The notes under the pieces are model-generated. The model saw only the letters and a list, made by a program, of their open reading frames with translations. It was not told the DNA's origin and made no database searches. The translations under genes were made by a program, and so were the position numbers. 64,000 nucleotides of DNA from Psychroflexus longus (GTDB lineage Bacteria; Bacteroidota; Bacteroidia; Flavobacteriales; Flavobacteriaceae), in the NCBI RefSeq assembly GCF_020164595.1, contig NZ_JAIQZE010000004.1:165232-229231 (forward strand), written 5' to 3'. Positions 1 through 8,570 of the stretch are shown piece by piece. The first letter of the stretch is position 1; each line of letters opens with the position of its first letter.

Positions 1-477
1 ATTGTTGAATAAACCTGCTCCGGTCACAGTTCCACTGGCATCTGGTGAAACAGATAAAGATACTTCAGGAATTGTTGTGAAACTCCAAGTATAATCCTGC
101 TGTAAAGCATTACCATAAGGATCTTCTATTCCTGTAGTAACGGTACCAGTATAGACTGTAAAAGGTAAAAGATTTGTTTCAGGTGTAAAAGAGGCTACCA
201 TATCTGAGTAGCTTACTGCTCCAGTAAGTGAAGACTCTCCGTTTATTTTATAAGTTTCTGAATTAACGGTTTTAGGATTTAATTCTCCGTTGAAGGTAAC
301 TGAAATCACCTGGTCAAGGGGGACATCTACATCACCATCTACAGGAATCGTTGAGAGAACAATAGGACAAAGTCCTGCAATTTCTTCCGCATCATCATCT
401 GCGCATCCTGTGACCATAATTGCCATAGTGAACGCAACTGCGAGCGATGGGATTAATTTTAATGTTTTGAAAAGCAT
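1..477 (-). CDS. Lipoprotein with bacterial Ig-like (Big_5) domain, 5' part
   Basis: The 5' part (159 codons) of a gene that runs off the left edge. Translation from the ATG at 477 gives a lipoprotein signal peptide with lipobox VTGC (Cys near residue 25) followed by an acidic DDDAEE stretch. Next comes a Big_5/SbsA-type Ig-like domain: PxDGDVDVP near the start and a typical end (GNALQQDYTWSFTT). Surface-exposed lipoproteins of Bacteroidota often have this layout, and many continue into adhesin or LamG regions, but the rest is outside the window. The frame is fully open to base 1. The exact function is unknown. Confidence 0.8.
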   Translation of the reverse strand, partial: MLFKTLKLIPSLAVAFTMAIMVTGCADDDAEEIAGLCPIVLSTIPVDGDVDVPLDQVISVTFNGELNPKTVNSETYKINGESSLTGAVSYSDMVASFTPETNLLPFTVYTGTVTTGIEDPYGNALQQDYTWSFTTIPEVSLSVSPDASGTVTGAGLFNN

Positions 478-786
478 GATATATAATTTTGATTGTTACT
501 GGCTTGACGCCAAAGTGAAATAATTTCCACCTCACAAAATTGACTAAGAATACACCTGTTAATGTTATATAATTCACACTTATGGGATTAGTTTTAAAAA
601 GCGTCTGCTTTGTATACTGGTAAAGGGCTTAGAGAATAAAATGAAGGTTTATTTTGATTTTAAGAAGAAGTAATTATCAAAATATTCTGTAAAATTCTGC
701 ACAAATCTATTAAGATGTTCTTGTTTTTAATATCATTTAATGATCACCGAAATAGTTGAGTAAAAATGTGACTAGACATCAAGCCA
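478..786. other. Intergenic region, no gene seen
   Basis: About 310 bases between the start of the Ig-like lipoprotein gene and the end of the AraC gene, both on the minus strand. It must hold the lipoprotein promoter, but I see no convincing operator, terminator hairpin or small gene. Short open frames here have no recognisable product. Confidence 0.5.
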
Positions 787-1347
787 TTAAATGGGTTCTA
801 ATATGCTATTCCTTTGATGCATCATTGATTTATAACAGGAAGGAGAAAGGCCAGTAATTTTTTTGAATTGCCCAGATAAATGAGCAACACTACTATAGTG
901 GAGAAGGAAAGAGATTTCGGATAGGTTTAGACTACTACTGTGAAATAATTTTTTTACCCGCTCTATCTTACTCTCAATGATATATTGCTGGATTGTATTC
1001 CCATTGACTTCTGAAAAGATATTTGCTAAATAGGTATAGTCATGTCTTAAATATAAACTGATGTAAACAGAATAACTCATGACTTGAAGACCGTCTGAAT
1101 ACATTAGCATTTCCTGAATCGTATCTTTTATCTTTTCGACCAAAACTACTTTATTCGAATTATGTAGTTTTAATCCATAAGGGATTAAGTTATTTTTGAG
1201 TCTGTTGTGTTTTTTCTGACTGATCTCACCAGAGAGTTCAACTATTCCATGATCAATAATCCCGAATGGTATTTTTAACTTCTTTAATTCTGCTTTTACT
1301 TGTTCCTCAACAAGTAAACTAACCATGTCTTTTATATATAACTTCAT
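787..1347 (-). CDS. AraC-family regulator with HMA-like N-terminus (metal-type)
   Basis: A DNA-binding regulator of the short flavobacterial AraC type. The C-terminal half (about residues 95-180) holds the AraC helix-turn-helix, with YTYLANIFSEV and LNLSEISFLLHYSSVAHLS. I chose the ATG at 1347 because the family usually starts MKLYIK.MV; an upstream ATG at 1392 would add 15 residues unlike the family. Relatives carry Cys in this N-terminal heavy-metal-associated-like region (MVSLRCK or MVCxRC), whereas this protein reads MVSLLVEEQ, so the metal-binding Cys is absent. Downstream of such regulators, or next to them, one often finds a cation diffusion facilitator gene. Here that gene, at 1539-2065, is decayed. 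DNA-binding function is secure; loss of metal sensing is inference. Confidence 0.8.
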   Translation of the reverse strand: MKLYIKDMVSLLVEEQVKAELKKLKIPFGIIDHGIVELSGEISQKKHNRLKNNLIPYGLKLHNSNKVVLVEKIKDTIQEMLMYSDGLQVMSYSVYISLYLRHDYTYLANIFSEVNGNTIQQYIIESKIERVKKLFHSSSLNLSEISFLLHYSSVAHLSGQFKKITGLSPSCYKSMMHQRNSILEPI

Positions 1348-1538
1348 GGTGTTTTTATTTATACTATTATACTGTAATTCACAGCACCCCAATCGTGATT
1401 AGCTTTAGTATTTGTGTACTTAGTAACAACCCTAGACCGATAAGACTATCATAGGTTTTACATAAGGTACCTTATATTATTAGTCTTCTACAGATTTTTT
1501 TAAGAATTGTTGAATGTTTAACACAACTATGAATCTTT

Positions 1539-2065
1539 TCAAATTTTAAATTCAGCTTCAAAACTTAGAATCCTTAAGGCTACTTGAATAACAATAGCAA
1601 AAACAATGCTTCCTCAATCTATTCGAGTAGGCGCTAGTGAAGCCAATGCACTAAAAGCCCAGCTAAGATTACTACAAGCTTGGGGATGATCATGCCATAG
1701 ACAAATGTCCGGACTGTCTGCAGCCATGCCTGTAGATTTTGAAGGTAATGCAGTGGTCGTATCAATAATGAAGAAAGCAAAGCTGATGATAAGAACTGTC
1801 CAAAGTAATTCTCTAAAGGGATTGTTCTTTAAACTTAATTTCTTCAGTGTCTACTGAAGAAAGTTTTTGATTACCAAAGTTAAGTTGTAGGAGGTTGGCT
1901 TCTATTTTATCTAATGTGCCTTTATGATAAACAGTCAACTTTCGGTTGGGTATATTAAATTATAGATTTTTGATTTACTCTAAACCTTCGAGCTTCATCC
2001 TGATGAGGTTTTATTCCGATGTGACAGACCATTTTTGAGATTTTGAATACTGTTTTTTAATAATA
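1539..2065 (-). pseudogene. Decayed cation diffusion facilitator (CDF) efflux transporter
   Basis: Reading the minus strand in all frames recovers pieces of the flavobacterial small CDF transporter in order. An N-terminal piece (FKISKM, then IRMKLEGLE) is followed by IPNRKLTVYHKGTLDKIEAN and LLQLNFGNQKLSSVDTEE. Then come FRELLWTVLIISFAFFIID, FVYGM, VILAGLLVHWL and, at the end, GSIVFAIVIQVALRILSF. The pieces lie in different frames and are broken by at least three in-frame stops and several frameshifts. Roughly 90 residues are missing between FVYGM and VILAGLLV, where the family has its central helices. The gene is certainly non-functional. It lies just upstream of the AraC gene on the same strand, the usual partner arrangement. 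Boundaries are approximate; the left end is the TGA at 1539-1541. Confidence 0.8.
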
Positions 2066-2148
2066 TATTACTGAACTCAGTTTAAGGGATTTTTCAAAAA
2101 TTTAAAATTAAGATGACTTACAGGCTTAATTTACTTTTTATAAATATC

Positions 2149-2313
2149 TTATTTCCTGAATGTTCTTTCTGAATATTGTCCAAGCTTGTAGGCTGCTAAA
2201 AGTGGTATTAAGGAAAATACTAAATAGTTTTCCGGATCTCCATACTGTAACCATAAAATAAGTAATGTAGCAGTGAGTATAATAAAAATAATATCAAAAG
2301 CTTTCTTTTTCAT
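2149..2313 (-). CDS. Small membrane protein (54 aa)
   Basis: A short gene starting at the ATG at 2313 and ending with TAA at 2149. The product begins with a basic MKKK, has a hydrophobic helix (about residues 7-22), a short polar loop (YGDPENY), a second hydrophobic segment (about 31-41) and a polar tail. It begins 11 bases after the end of the preceding minus-strand gene and is the last member of a run of four tiny membrane-protein genes. The length, clean membrane topology and tight spacing argue for a real gene. No family is recognised and no function is proposed. Confidence 0.6.
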   Translation of the reverse strand: MKKKAFDIIFIILTATLLILWLQYGDPENYLVFSLIPLLAAYKLGQYSERTFRK

Positions 2314-2324
2314 AATGAAACAAA

Positions 2325-2768
2325 TTAAGACGTTGAAATTGAATTTACAGTAGATCGTTGATCTATAAATTTCGCATGTGAATGTTCTACAAGTATTCGG
2401 ATAAGACGATTGATGTCGTCTTCGTGAATGTTTCTGAGTTTAATTTTTTTATCGGATCTGCTTTGTAACTCTAATTTTATGACGTCTTTTTTAGGAATTG
2501 TAGTTTTTATATCTTCAAAAGTGATGGTTTTGCTTTTGAAGGAATTCGTTTTTATAACGATTCCTTTTTTGTTCCATTGTACGAAATTTTTGTACCAAAA
2601 GATTCTGCTCAATATAAATATTTGAATCAAGAACCCAAAAGCGGATATTAGACCATTTTCGTAATTGAAAATCATGCCGTAGCCTATCAAAATGCATAAA
2701 GCTGAAGCTATCAACAATGTTACTCTTACCCAATCTACAGATAGTTTATCAAAGTGTATTCTCTGCAT
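2325..2768 (-). CDS. Membrane protein with PH-like cytosolic part (147 aa)
   Basis: Two hydrophobic helices (about residues 15-34 and 40-58) are followed by a soluble region of about 80 residues rich in beta-strand pattern. The layout, two helices then a strand-rich domain, resembles small bacterial PH-domain (YdbT/DUF304-like) membrane proteins, but I cannot confirm that family. The start ATG at 2768 overlaps the end of the upstream pseudogene frame by 20 bases, so translation is probably coupled. Function unknown. Confidence 0.65.
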   Translation of the reverse strand: MQRIHFDKLSVDWVRVTLLIASALCILIGYGMIFNYENGLISAFGFLIQIFILSRIFWYKNFVQWNKKGIVIKTNSFKSKTITFEDIKTTIPKKDVIKLELQSRSDKKIKLRNIHEDDINRLIRILVEHSHAKFIDQRSTVNSISTS

Positions 2769-2934
2769 TTCTTTTGATTGATTTCACTAATTTGATTGTA
2801 TATCCGATGCTTAATAGTGACATTAGTCCTGAAATCCAATACTGTTGTTTTGGGTAATAGATTAAAACACCAATGATTCCAAATACCATTCATAGGAGGT
2901 TTGAAAGAACCTTATTATTGAGAAGTGTTTTCAT
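2749..2934 (-). pseudogene. Small membrane protein gene with an in-frame stop
   Basis: From the ATG at 2934 the frame reads 14 codons (MKTLLNNKVLSNLL), hits TGA at 2890-2892, and continues open for 46 more codons into a two-helix membrane protein (FGIIGVLIYY; YWISGLMSLLSIGYTI) ending at 2749. The upstream gene overlaps this start by 20 bases, and this frame overlaps the next gene's start by 20 bases, a regular coupling that fits an originally intact gene of about 61 residues. The TGA most simply replaces a TGG (Trp). Re-initiation at the ATG at 2889, directly after the stop, could still make a 46-residue protein. Confidence 0.6.
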
Positions 2935-3127
2935 TTTTGCCTTTTTCATATTTAAGACTAGTATTCATTATGAAACTTAAGAACCATCCTATAAAAAAGA
3001 AATTGAAAAAGAATCTTTTAATTTTAAACTCTAATCCCTCAATATAATCAAATCCTGCCATAATTCCAGCGAAGACACTTCCACCAATTAAGAATGCGAT
3101 GAATATTCTTTTTGCTTTTGTATTCAT
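2915..3127 (-). CDS. Small two-helix membrane protein (70 aa)
   Basis: First gene of the four-gene run. The product has a basic start (MNTKAKR), one hydrophobic helix (about residues 8-24, including IAFLIGGSVFAGIMAG), a charged loop (DYIEGLEFKIKRF) and a second helix (about 39-55), then a polar Lys-rich tail. The stop lies 20 bases inside the next frame. No family is recognised. The run 3127-2149 looks like one transcription unit of minimal membrane proteins, perhaps linked to the envelope, but nothing in the sequence states a function. Confidence 0.6.
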   Translation of the reverse strand: MNTKAKRIFIAFLIGGSVFAGIMAGFDYIEGLEFKIKRFFFNFFFIGWFLSFIMNTSLKYEKGKNENTSQ

Positions 3128-3311
3128 CTTTAAGTCTAAGTGAAATTTTTTTATTTGAATCTAAAATTAAAGATTTCTTTCGACTATTACCTCATAATCT
3201 TTAGTTATTCATCTCAAAAAGCTAGATTTATTAGGTTAATGCTAGCCTCAAACAATGTATCTTAAAGCTTAAAAGTCAGCAGTGGCAAATTCAGTATAAT
3301 ATTGAGATGTA

Positions 3312-4303
3312 TTATGGCTTCACTTCATTGGTAAGGGATTGGTTATTCACAAATTCATGGATATTTTGGAATACGGTTTTTGAGATCTCAGTAAGTGCTT
3401 CGCTAGTCAAAAAGCCTGGTGTGAGGTGATTAAGACGTTTGGAAAGCTAATTAATTTCAATAAGGTGTCGTCTTCTATAATTTGCTCGGACATGTCTTCA
3501 AAAAATACATTTTCTTCCTGTTCATAGACATCGATGCCCAGATAGCCGACTTTTTTGTCTTTCAGATTTTTGATCACATCCTCTGTGTTGATTAATCCGC
3601 CACGGCTGGTGTTGATGATCATGACCTGGGTTTTCATCTGAGCAAGGCTATTATCGTTGATTAAATGTTGAGTGGCCGGCAATAAAGGACAGTGCAGTGA
3701 GATAATATCTGAGCCTTTGTAAAGCTCTTCCAGAGTAACGTAAGTGACTCCCGCTTCTTCCAAAGCGCTTTGTGGGGCGACATCGTAGGCCAAAACTTTA
3801 CAACCTAATCCCAGCATAATTTTACAAAAGGCTTGACCAATTTTTCCTGTCCCTATGACGCCAACAGTTTTGTTATAGACATTGAAGCCAATGAGATTAT
3901 CAAGGGAAAAGTTACCTTCTTTAACGCGGTTATAAGCCTTATGGGTTTTGCGATTGAGTGTTAAAATAAGAGCCAGAGCGTGTTCTGCGACTGCTTGTGG
4001 AGAGTAAGCAGGAACTCTTGTGACTTTTATCCCGTATTGCTCTGCTGCCTCCAGGTCCACATTATTAAATCCAGCACAACGCAGGGCAATTAACTTTACT
4101 CCGTTGTCGGCCAGTTTCTTTATGACTTCTTCATTGAGTTGATCATTGACGAATACACAAACAGCATCAAAGTCTTGCGTAAGATTGGAGGTTAACGCAT
4201 TGAGGTTGGTGTCAAAAAAAGATAAGTCGTAATTGTAATCTTTATTATAGGTTTCGAAATAACGGCGATCGTAAGGTTTTGAACTAAAAACGGCAATTTT
4301 CAT
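3312..4303 (-). pseudogene. ldhA: D-lactate dehydrogenase, frameshifted near the C-terminus
   Basis: NAD-dependent D-2-hydroxyacid dehydrogenase that would reduce pyruvate to D-lactate. Visible parts are the N-terminal substrate domain, the Rossmann motif GVIGTGKIGQAF (about residues 149-160), the substrate-binding Arg in INTSRGGL (about 233), the catalytic Glu region (DVYEQEENVFFED) and the catalytic His in TSHQAF at the very end. The intact frame stops after SHQAF at 3407. One base on in another frame the expected tail continues (LTSEALTEISKTVFQNI ending NEVKP) to the TAA at 3312. A run of five T where six are needed explains the shift. The truncated product lacks the last helix of about 34 residues. 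It is a recent mutation or a homopolymer sequencing error. Confidence 0.85.
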
Positions 4304-4330
4304 AGGTGTTGTTGTAAAGGTGAGATCATT

Positions 4331-4579
4331 TTATTTGAGATAAAGTTCCTTAAAATATCGGAAAGTACAACCCATATGATTGATTTTCCAGAGGTCCTTC
4401 TCTTGAATTATATTCTTTGCTTCAAGTCGTTTACCATCAACAAAAATTCTATAAATGAAAGCATACAAAAATAGAAGCGCCACAAATAACTTTGAATTTA
4501 TCACATCAACCTTGTTTAACCAGATGGTGAATAGGAGAGGAGCAGAAATCGATATGTAATAAAGGTAGATATTTTTCAT
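4331..4579 (-). CDS. Small membrane protein (82 aa)
   Basis: Starts at the ATG at 4579 (an upstream in-frame TTG is less likely). There is an N-terminal hydrophobic segment (YLYYISISAPLLFTIWL), a short loop with VDVINSK, a second helix (LFVALLFLYAFIYRIF) and a polar C-terminal tail of about 35 residues with aromatic residues. It lies 27 bases upstream of ldhA on the same strand and may be co-transcribed with it. No family is recognised. Confidence 0.5.
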   Translation of the reverse strand: MKNIYLYYISISAPLLFTIWLNKVDVINSKLFVALLFLYAFIYRIFVDGKRLEAKNIIQEKDLWKINHMGCTFRYFKELYLK

Positions 4580-4840
4580 AGTTAACAATTAACTTTCAGA
4601 TAGGTCACTTACAAAATTAAGTCTTTTAGACCAATTGTATTTTTATTAATGTGTAAGTTCATATTTAGACATTTTCCAATCACATTTTTTTAAAAGTTAA
4701 AGTTTTTGAATCCTGAATTGCTAATTATTGAAAGCTAATAGTTTATAAAAATCGAGGAGAAATTTTGAATTTATGAGGTGATCTTTAGTTCTAAGGCTTA
4801 TTAAAAAAACTATTTTTGGCGCTCTTAATAAAATAATGAT

Positions 4841-5338
4841 ATGAGCGTAATTTGGTTTGAATGTAAGGTGAAATACAGAAAAACACAGGACACCGGAGAG
4901 AAGAAAATAAGTACGGATACTTATCTTCTGGATGCGGTTTCTTTTACTGAAGCAGAGGCAAGAATCAACGACGAGATGAAAACTCTTACTGAAGAGGAAT
5001 TCCGAATCATGAACATAAAAGTGGCTAATTTTTCTGAAGTACATCCGTTTGAAAATTCAGACCGCTGGTTCAAATCCAAAGTTTCTCTCATTGCTCTGGA
5101 TGAAGAAAGCGGAAAAGAGAGAAAAACAAACATTTACCTGTTAGTTCAGGCGAATGACGTTAAAGAAGCCTTTGAAAATACCAATCAGGCACTGGAAGGA
5201 ACTACCGGAGATTATTCGATTCCCTCGATCACAGAATCTCCAATCTTGGATGTGTTTCCCTACTTTACCGGAGAAGAAGAGCAGTTAGAAAAATTCAAGG
5301 TTATAGTATCTTCTGAAACTGAAACTCAGGAGAGTTAA
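4841..5338 (+). CDS. DUF4494 protein (165 aa)
   Basis: A soluble protein matching the DUF4494 family found widely in Bacteroidota, whose members start with a W-F-E-C-KV-K pattern; here MSVIWFECKVKYRKT. A middle segment (DRWFKSKVSLIALDEESGK) repeats the first segment's pattern, suggesting an internal duplication of a beta-rich unit at about residues 4-60 and 75-140. The function of the family is unknown. The gene stands alone, with an intergenic space before it and a strong terminator 27 bases after the stop. Confidence 0.85.
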   Translation: MSVIWFECKVKYRKTQDTGEKKISTDTYLLDAVSFTEAEARINDEMKTLTEEEFRIMNIKVANFSEVHPFENSDRWFKSKVSLIALDEESGKERKTNIYLLVQANDVKEAFENTNQALEGTTGDYSIPSITESPILDVFPYFTGEEEQLEKFKVIVSSETETQES

Positions 5339-5364
5339 TTTTAATTGGGTAGATGATCTATATT

Positions 5365-5399
5365 AAAAAGAGCAACAGAAATTTCTGTTGCTCTTTTTA
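5365..5399. terminator. Bidirectional intrinsic terminator
   Basis: A perfect inverted repeat with arms AAAAAGAGCAACAGAAA and TTTCTGTTGCTCTTTTT, with A- and T-runs on its outer sides. It therefore works as a hairpin plus U-tract on either strand. It sits just after the DUF4494 stop on the plus strand and also faces the end of the minus-strand gene at 5523. Confidence 0.9.
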
Positions 5400-5522
5400 T
5401 GTTCACAACTTTCAGTTAAATAATTAGAAAGACTAAACTTGAGGTTTACACTTTTTTAAACTTGAGAAGTTCAATCATAAAAAGTGAAAGATTCATCATA
5501 ATTTTTTTAGAAACTAGCTTGG

Positions 5523-5932
5523 TTAAGAGGGCTTAAAGTGCAGCTCAAGATTGGATAATCCCGGAGGTGCATCTTCACCTAAATCCAGGTTGATGATGAG
5601 GTTGTCTTTTGTAATCGATTTGATCATGAACTTAACGTTTCCTGCAGCTTCCAGTTCTACTGTTCTTCTTTCAACATCATAAGTCCAGGTTCCGCTGCTG
5701 TTGTCATCGTTTGGAGATTTGACCTCGTAAGTGCCATCTGGATTAAATTTCAGATTGAAATCTAGAGTGTTCGGAACTTCCGTGAGTTCTATGTTTCCCA
5801 TTTTAGCAAATTCAATCGTCCATTGTTTGCATAGTATGGATTCTAATTTGGAAGGTTTCAAGTCGATGCTTTGAGCAGAAATCGATAATGGAAGGCAAGT
5901 CAGTACAAAAAATAGTATCGTGTTTTTTTCAT
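5523..5932 (-). pseudogene. Secreted lipocalin-like small protein, signal peptide frameshifted
   Basis: The mature part is a strand-rich protein of about 115 residues (LKFNPDGTYEVKSP; GTWTYDVERRTVEL) of the lipocalin-like/DUF type with a conserved GTW. Upstream in the same frame lies a clean signal peptide end (VLTCLPLSISAQ) but no start codon. The ATG at 5932 begins MKK in the neighbouring frame. Seven A follow this ATG, and eight would join the frames into MKKNTILFFVLTCLPLSIS. The only in-frame candidates after the shift are a TTG at 5861 and an internal Met near residue 21, neither with a signal peptide. As with ldhA, the defect is one base in a homopolymer. Confidence 0.7.
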
Positions 5933-6143
5933 GACTTAAGTTTAGTCATAAACTCATTATTTTGGGATTTATTTTCTTAATCCTAATTTTAATTTATTCT
6001 TTATTTAAATCTTCCTTTTTCATCTTCAGTAGTTTTCCTCACCAAATTGGATGGTTAAGAGTTCTCCTCACTTTTAAGCAATATATTGTAAAACCTTTAA
6101 GCTAACTAGAGCAAATTCAGTTAAAAAAATACTTCTATATCTA

Positions 6144-8549
6144 TTAGTGAAAACACTGGAAGCTCCCAATTGGGCTTCCATCAGGGATAGTAGGTGAGGG
6201 GATGACTTCAAATTTTTCTGGCTCTTCCATGAATTGCTCTATGCGGTAATACATTTCTCTGGATAAGGAGGAGTTATCCTTAATAAATCGAATTTTTAAT
6301 TGATTTATAGTAGCATTAGCCAGTGCTTTGGTTTGTGGGATGCTTTGCTTACTAGCGGATAAGTTCAGCAGATGTTTTAAGACATTGAAGTTGATGCTGT
6401 TCTGGACTTCAGTCTGATAATTGGATTTGTGTTGTTTTTCGAAGGTGTTTTTTACTAATTCTTCTAACACCTCTTCCAAACCCAGATTGGATTTATCTAA
6501 AGATTTCTGTTGAATCAATCGGTTAGTGCGTTCTGGATGCAGCAATAAACCTAATGTCATTTCACTGGCAGTTGCAGCTGCTCCTAAAGCATCGAAACTC
6601 ACACCAGTATTACTTTTGAAAGACTCACGACTCCTTGAATATCCAAAGGCGCGTGGAGGAAATAAGGGCAAAATTTGCTCTGGAATGGCTAAAGTTTGAG
6701 CATCTAATGTTTTTAAAGTTGCCTCGAGTGCCTTTTTCTGATCTGATGTTGAAAGCACTTCTACAGGCGTTAGGCTACTTCCTTTGGTCGCGTAATTATA
6801 ATCTAATCCGCCAATCAACTTCACTGCAGCCTCGGTTTGATAGCGATGAAAAAAATATAAAGGGACAAATACATCTTCTAAAACTGAATAGGCATTGCCG
6901 GTTTGTATATTATCTAAAGAAAAATTTGAGATCGCTGATTGGCGAAGTTCCAAAATCCGATTTAGTTCTTCAGAAGCATTTTTACCATTATCCCATAAGT
7001 GAGCATACGCATGGGCTCCACCTTGAGGACGAGCATCTGCATCACTGATGAATTGAAACCCATCAGTTTCGGCTTGTTTAAGAACAGTGTTTAAATATTG
7101 CTTTTCAGTTTGAGAATCACTGGCTTCACCGTAACTATAAGCGACAGTGACTTTGTCCCATTCACCTATGTTGGTGTCGTAAGCTTCAGAAAAATCGATT
7201 TGATTATTTTTTAGCTTTAAATTGGGATGAGGATAATCCATCACGCTTGTCATCCCATTGGCACTAGCTGCAAAGTTATGGGCAAAACCAAGGGTATGTC
7301 CTACTTCGTGAGCCGATAATTGTCGGATTCTCGCTAAAGCCATTTCTAACATAGGCTCGTAATTATCATCTGAAGTTTTAAAAGGTTGATTCATTAAAGC
7401 CTGAGCAATCATAAAATCCTGACGAATTCTTAAGCTGCCTAAACTCACGTGACCTTTTAAAATTTCGCCTGTTCGAGGATCTTTGACGCTGGCGCCATAA
7501 CTCCATCCACGGGTTGAGCGGTGAACCCATTGGATCATATTGTAGCGTAAGTCCATGGGATCTGCTCCTTCGGGAAGCATCTTGACTTGAAAAGCATTTT
7601 TGTAACCAATAGCTTCAAAAGCCTGATCCCACCATCTGGCTCCGTCCAATAAAGCTGACTTTACTGGCTCTGGAGCTCCTGGGTCGAGATAATAGATAAT
7701 GGGTTCTTTGGCTTCGCTAATCTCTGCATTTGGAATATTTTTTTCTAAGCGATGACGGGTGATGTAACGTTTGGTCAACGGCTCGAAAATGGGTGTTGAA
7801 TAATCCTGATAAGAAATAAAATTAGCCCCACTTCTGGGATCGAATTCTCTTTTTTCATAACCGTCATCTGGTAATTCTACAAAACTATGATGCTGAATCA
7901 CACTTAGGTTGGAAGCATCTGGAGCTACAGAGCGAATATTTCTGCCCTCTGGTTGCCCTGTAAAGGTTAATAAAGCTTCAAATTCTGAATTTTTAGGAAA
8001 GGCTTTGGTGCGTTGCATAGCCAAGGCGCTTTTAGTTTTATCTAATTTGTAAGATCCTTGTCTTTGTTGCTTCAAACGTCTGGCAACGCCATGAGCATCT
8101 TGCATTAAAAATGCTGTGAAATCGATAAGAAAAGCACCTTCACTTTCGTCTTCAATCTCAAAACCAAACAAAACCGATTTGGCAAAGGCTTGCTCTACAC
8201 TTTGGCGTTCTGATTCATTATCGGTGATAGCTCTGTAATCCTGATTGGGTTGCAAGAGAAGTAGCTTGTTTCCGGCACGTTGAAATTTGACTATGGCTGT
8301 ACCACCCAGTTGTCCTCTGTCCAAACCAATATCGTTAGAACCTAACCCACTAGTAAGGGAATGCACGTAAATAAACTCCTGGTCGAGTTGATCAACTTTT
8401 AAATAAATTTTGTCTTCTTTTTCAGAATACCAAAAGTCGAAGAAACCTTCCTGTTTAGTTAGTTCTTCTTTATCTTTTAAGGTTTCAAAGTTCTGAGCAA
8501 TAGATGAAGTGCTTACGAATATGATGAGAAGAATAGTAAAGGTTTTCAT
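6144..8549 (-). CDS. Secreted zinc metalloprotease (DUF5117/DUF4953 type)
   Basis: Large metallopeptidase of about 800 residues. The ATG at 8549 gives a signal peptide (MKTFTILLIIFVSTSSIAQ); an upstream start at 8570 would only prefix MTFKTYN. An N-terminal DUF5117-like domain carries the family's patterns FDPRSGA and FISYQDYSTPI. The catalytic domain carries HEVGHTLGFAHN at about residues 413-424, a HExxHxxGxxH zinc site with two His, the Glu base and a third His. A Met-turn candidate (SVMDYP) follows about 20 residues later. The C-terminal DUF4953-like part ends near residue 800. The protein should act in the periplasm or outside the cell; substrates are unknown. It appears to stand alone on its strand. 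Confidence 0.85.
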   Translation of the reverse strand: MKTFTILLIIFVSTSSIAQNFETLKDKEELTKQEGFFDFWYSEKEDKIYLKVDQLDQEFIYVHSLTSGLGSNDIGLDRGQLGGTAIVKFQRAGNKLLLLQPNQDYRAITDNESERQSVEQAFAKSVLFGFEIEDESEGAFLIDFTAFLMQDAHGVARRLKQQRQGSYKLDKTKSALAMQRTKAFPKNSEFEALLTFTGQPEGRNIRSVAPDASNLSVIQHHSFVELPDDGYEKREFDPRSGANFISYQDYSTPIFEPLTKRYITRHRLEKNIPNAEISEAKEPIIYYLDPGAPEPVKSALLDGARWWDQAFEAIGYKNAFQVKMLPEGADPMDLRYNMIQWVHRSTRGWSYGASVKDPRTGEILKGHVSLGSLRIRQDFMIAQALMNQPFKTSDDNYEPMLEMALARIRQLSAHEVGHTLGFAHNFAASANGMTSVMDYPHPNLKLKNNQIDFSEAYDTNIGEWDKVTVAYSYGEASDSQTEKQYLNTVLKQAETDGFQFISDADARPQGGAHAYAHLWDNGKNASEELNRILELRQSAISNFSLDNIQTGNAYSVLEDVFVPLYFFHRYQTEAAVKLIGGLDYNYATKGSSLTPVEVLSTSDQKKALEATLKTLDAQTLAIPEQILPLFPPRAFGYSRSRESFKSNTGVSFDALGAAATASEMTLGLLLHPERTNRLIQQKSLDKSNLGLEEVLEELVKNTFEKQHKSNYQTEVQNSINFNVLKHLLNLSASKQSIPQTKALANATINQLKIRFIKDNSSLSREMYYRIEQFMEEPEKFEVIPSPTIPDGSPIGSFQCFH

Positions 8550-8570
8550 GTTATATGTTTTAAAAGTCAA

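Noticed and set aside
290..577. Two short open frames (plus 290-523, minus 395-577) at the left edge
   Set aside because: Both are shadows of the lipoprotein gene, whose signal peptide and Ig-like domain fit the minus frame ending at 477.
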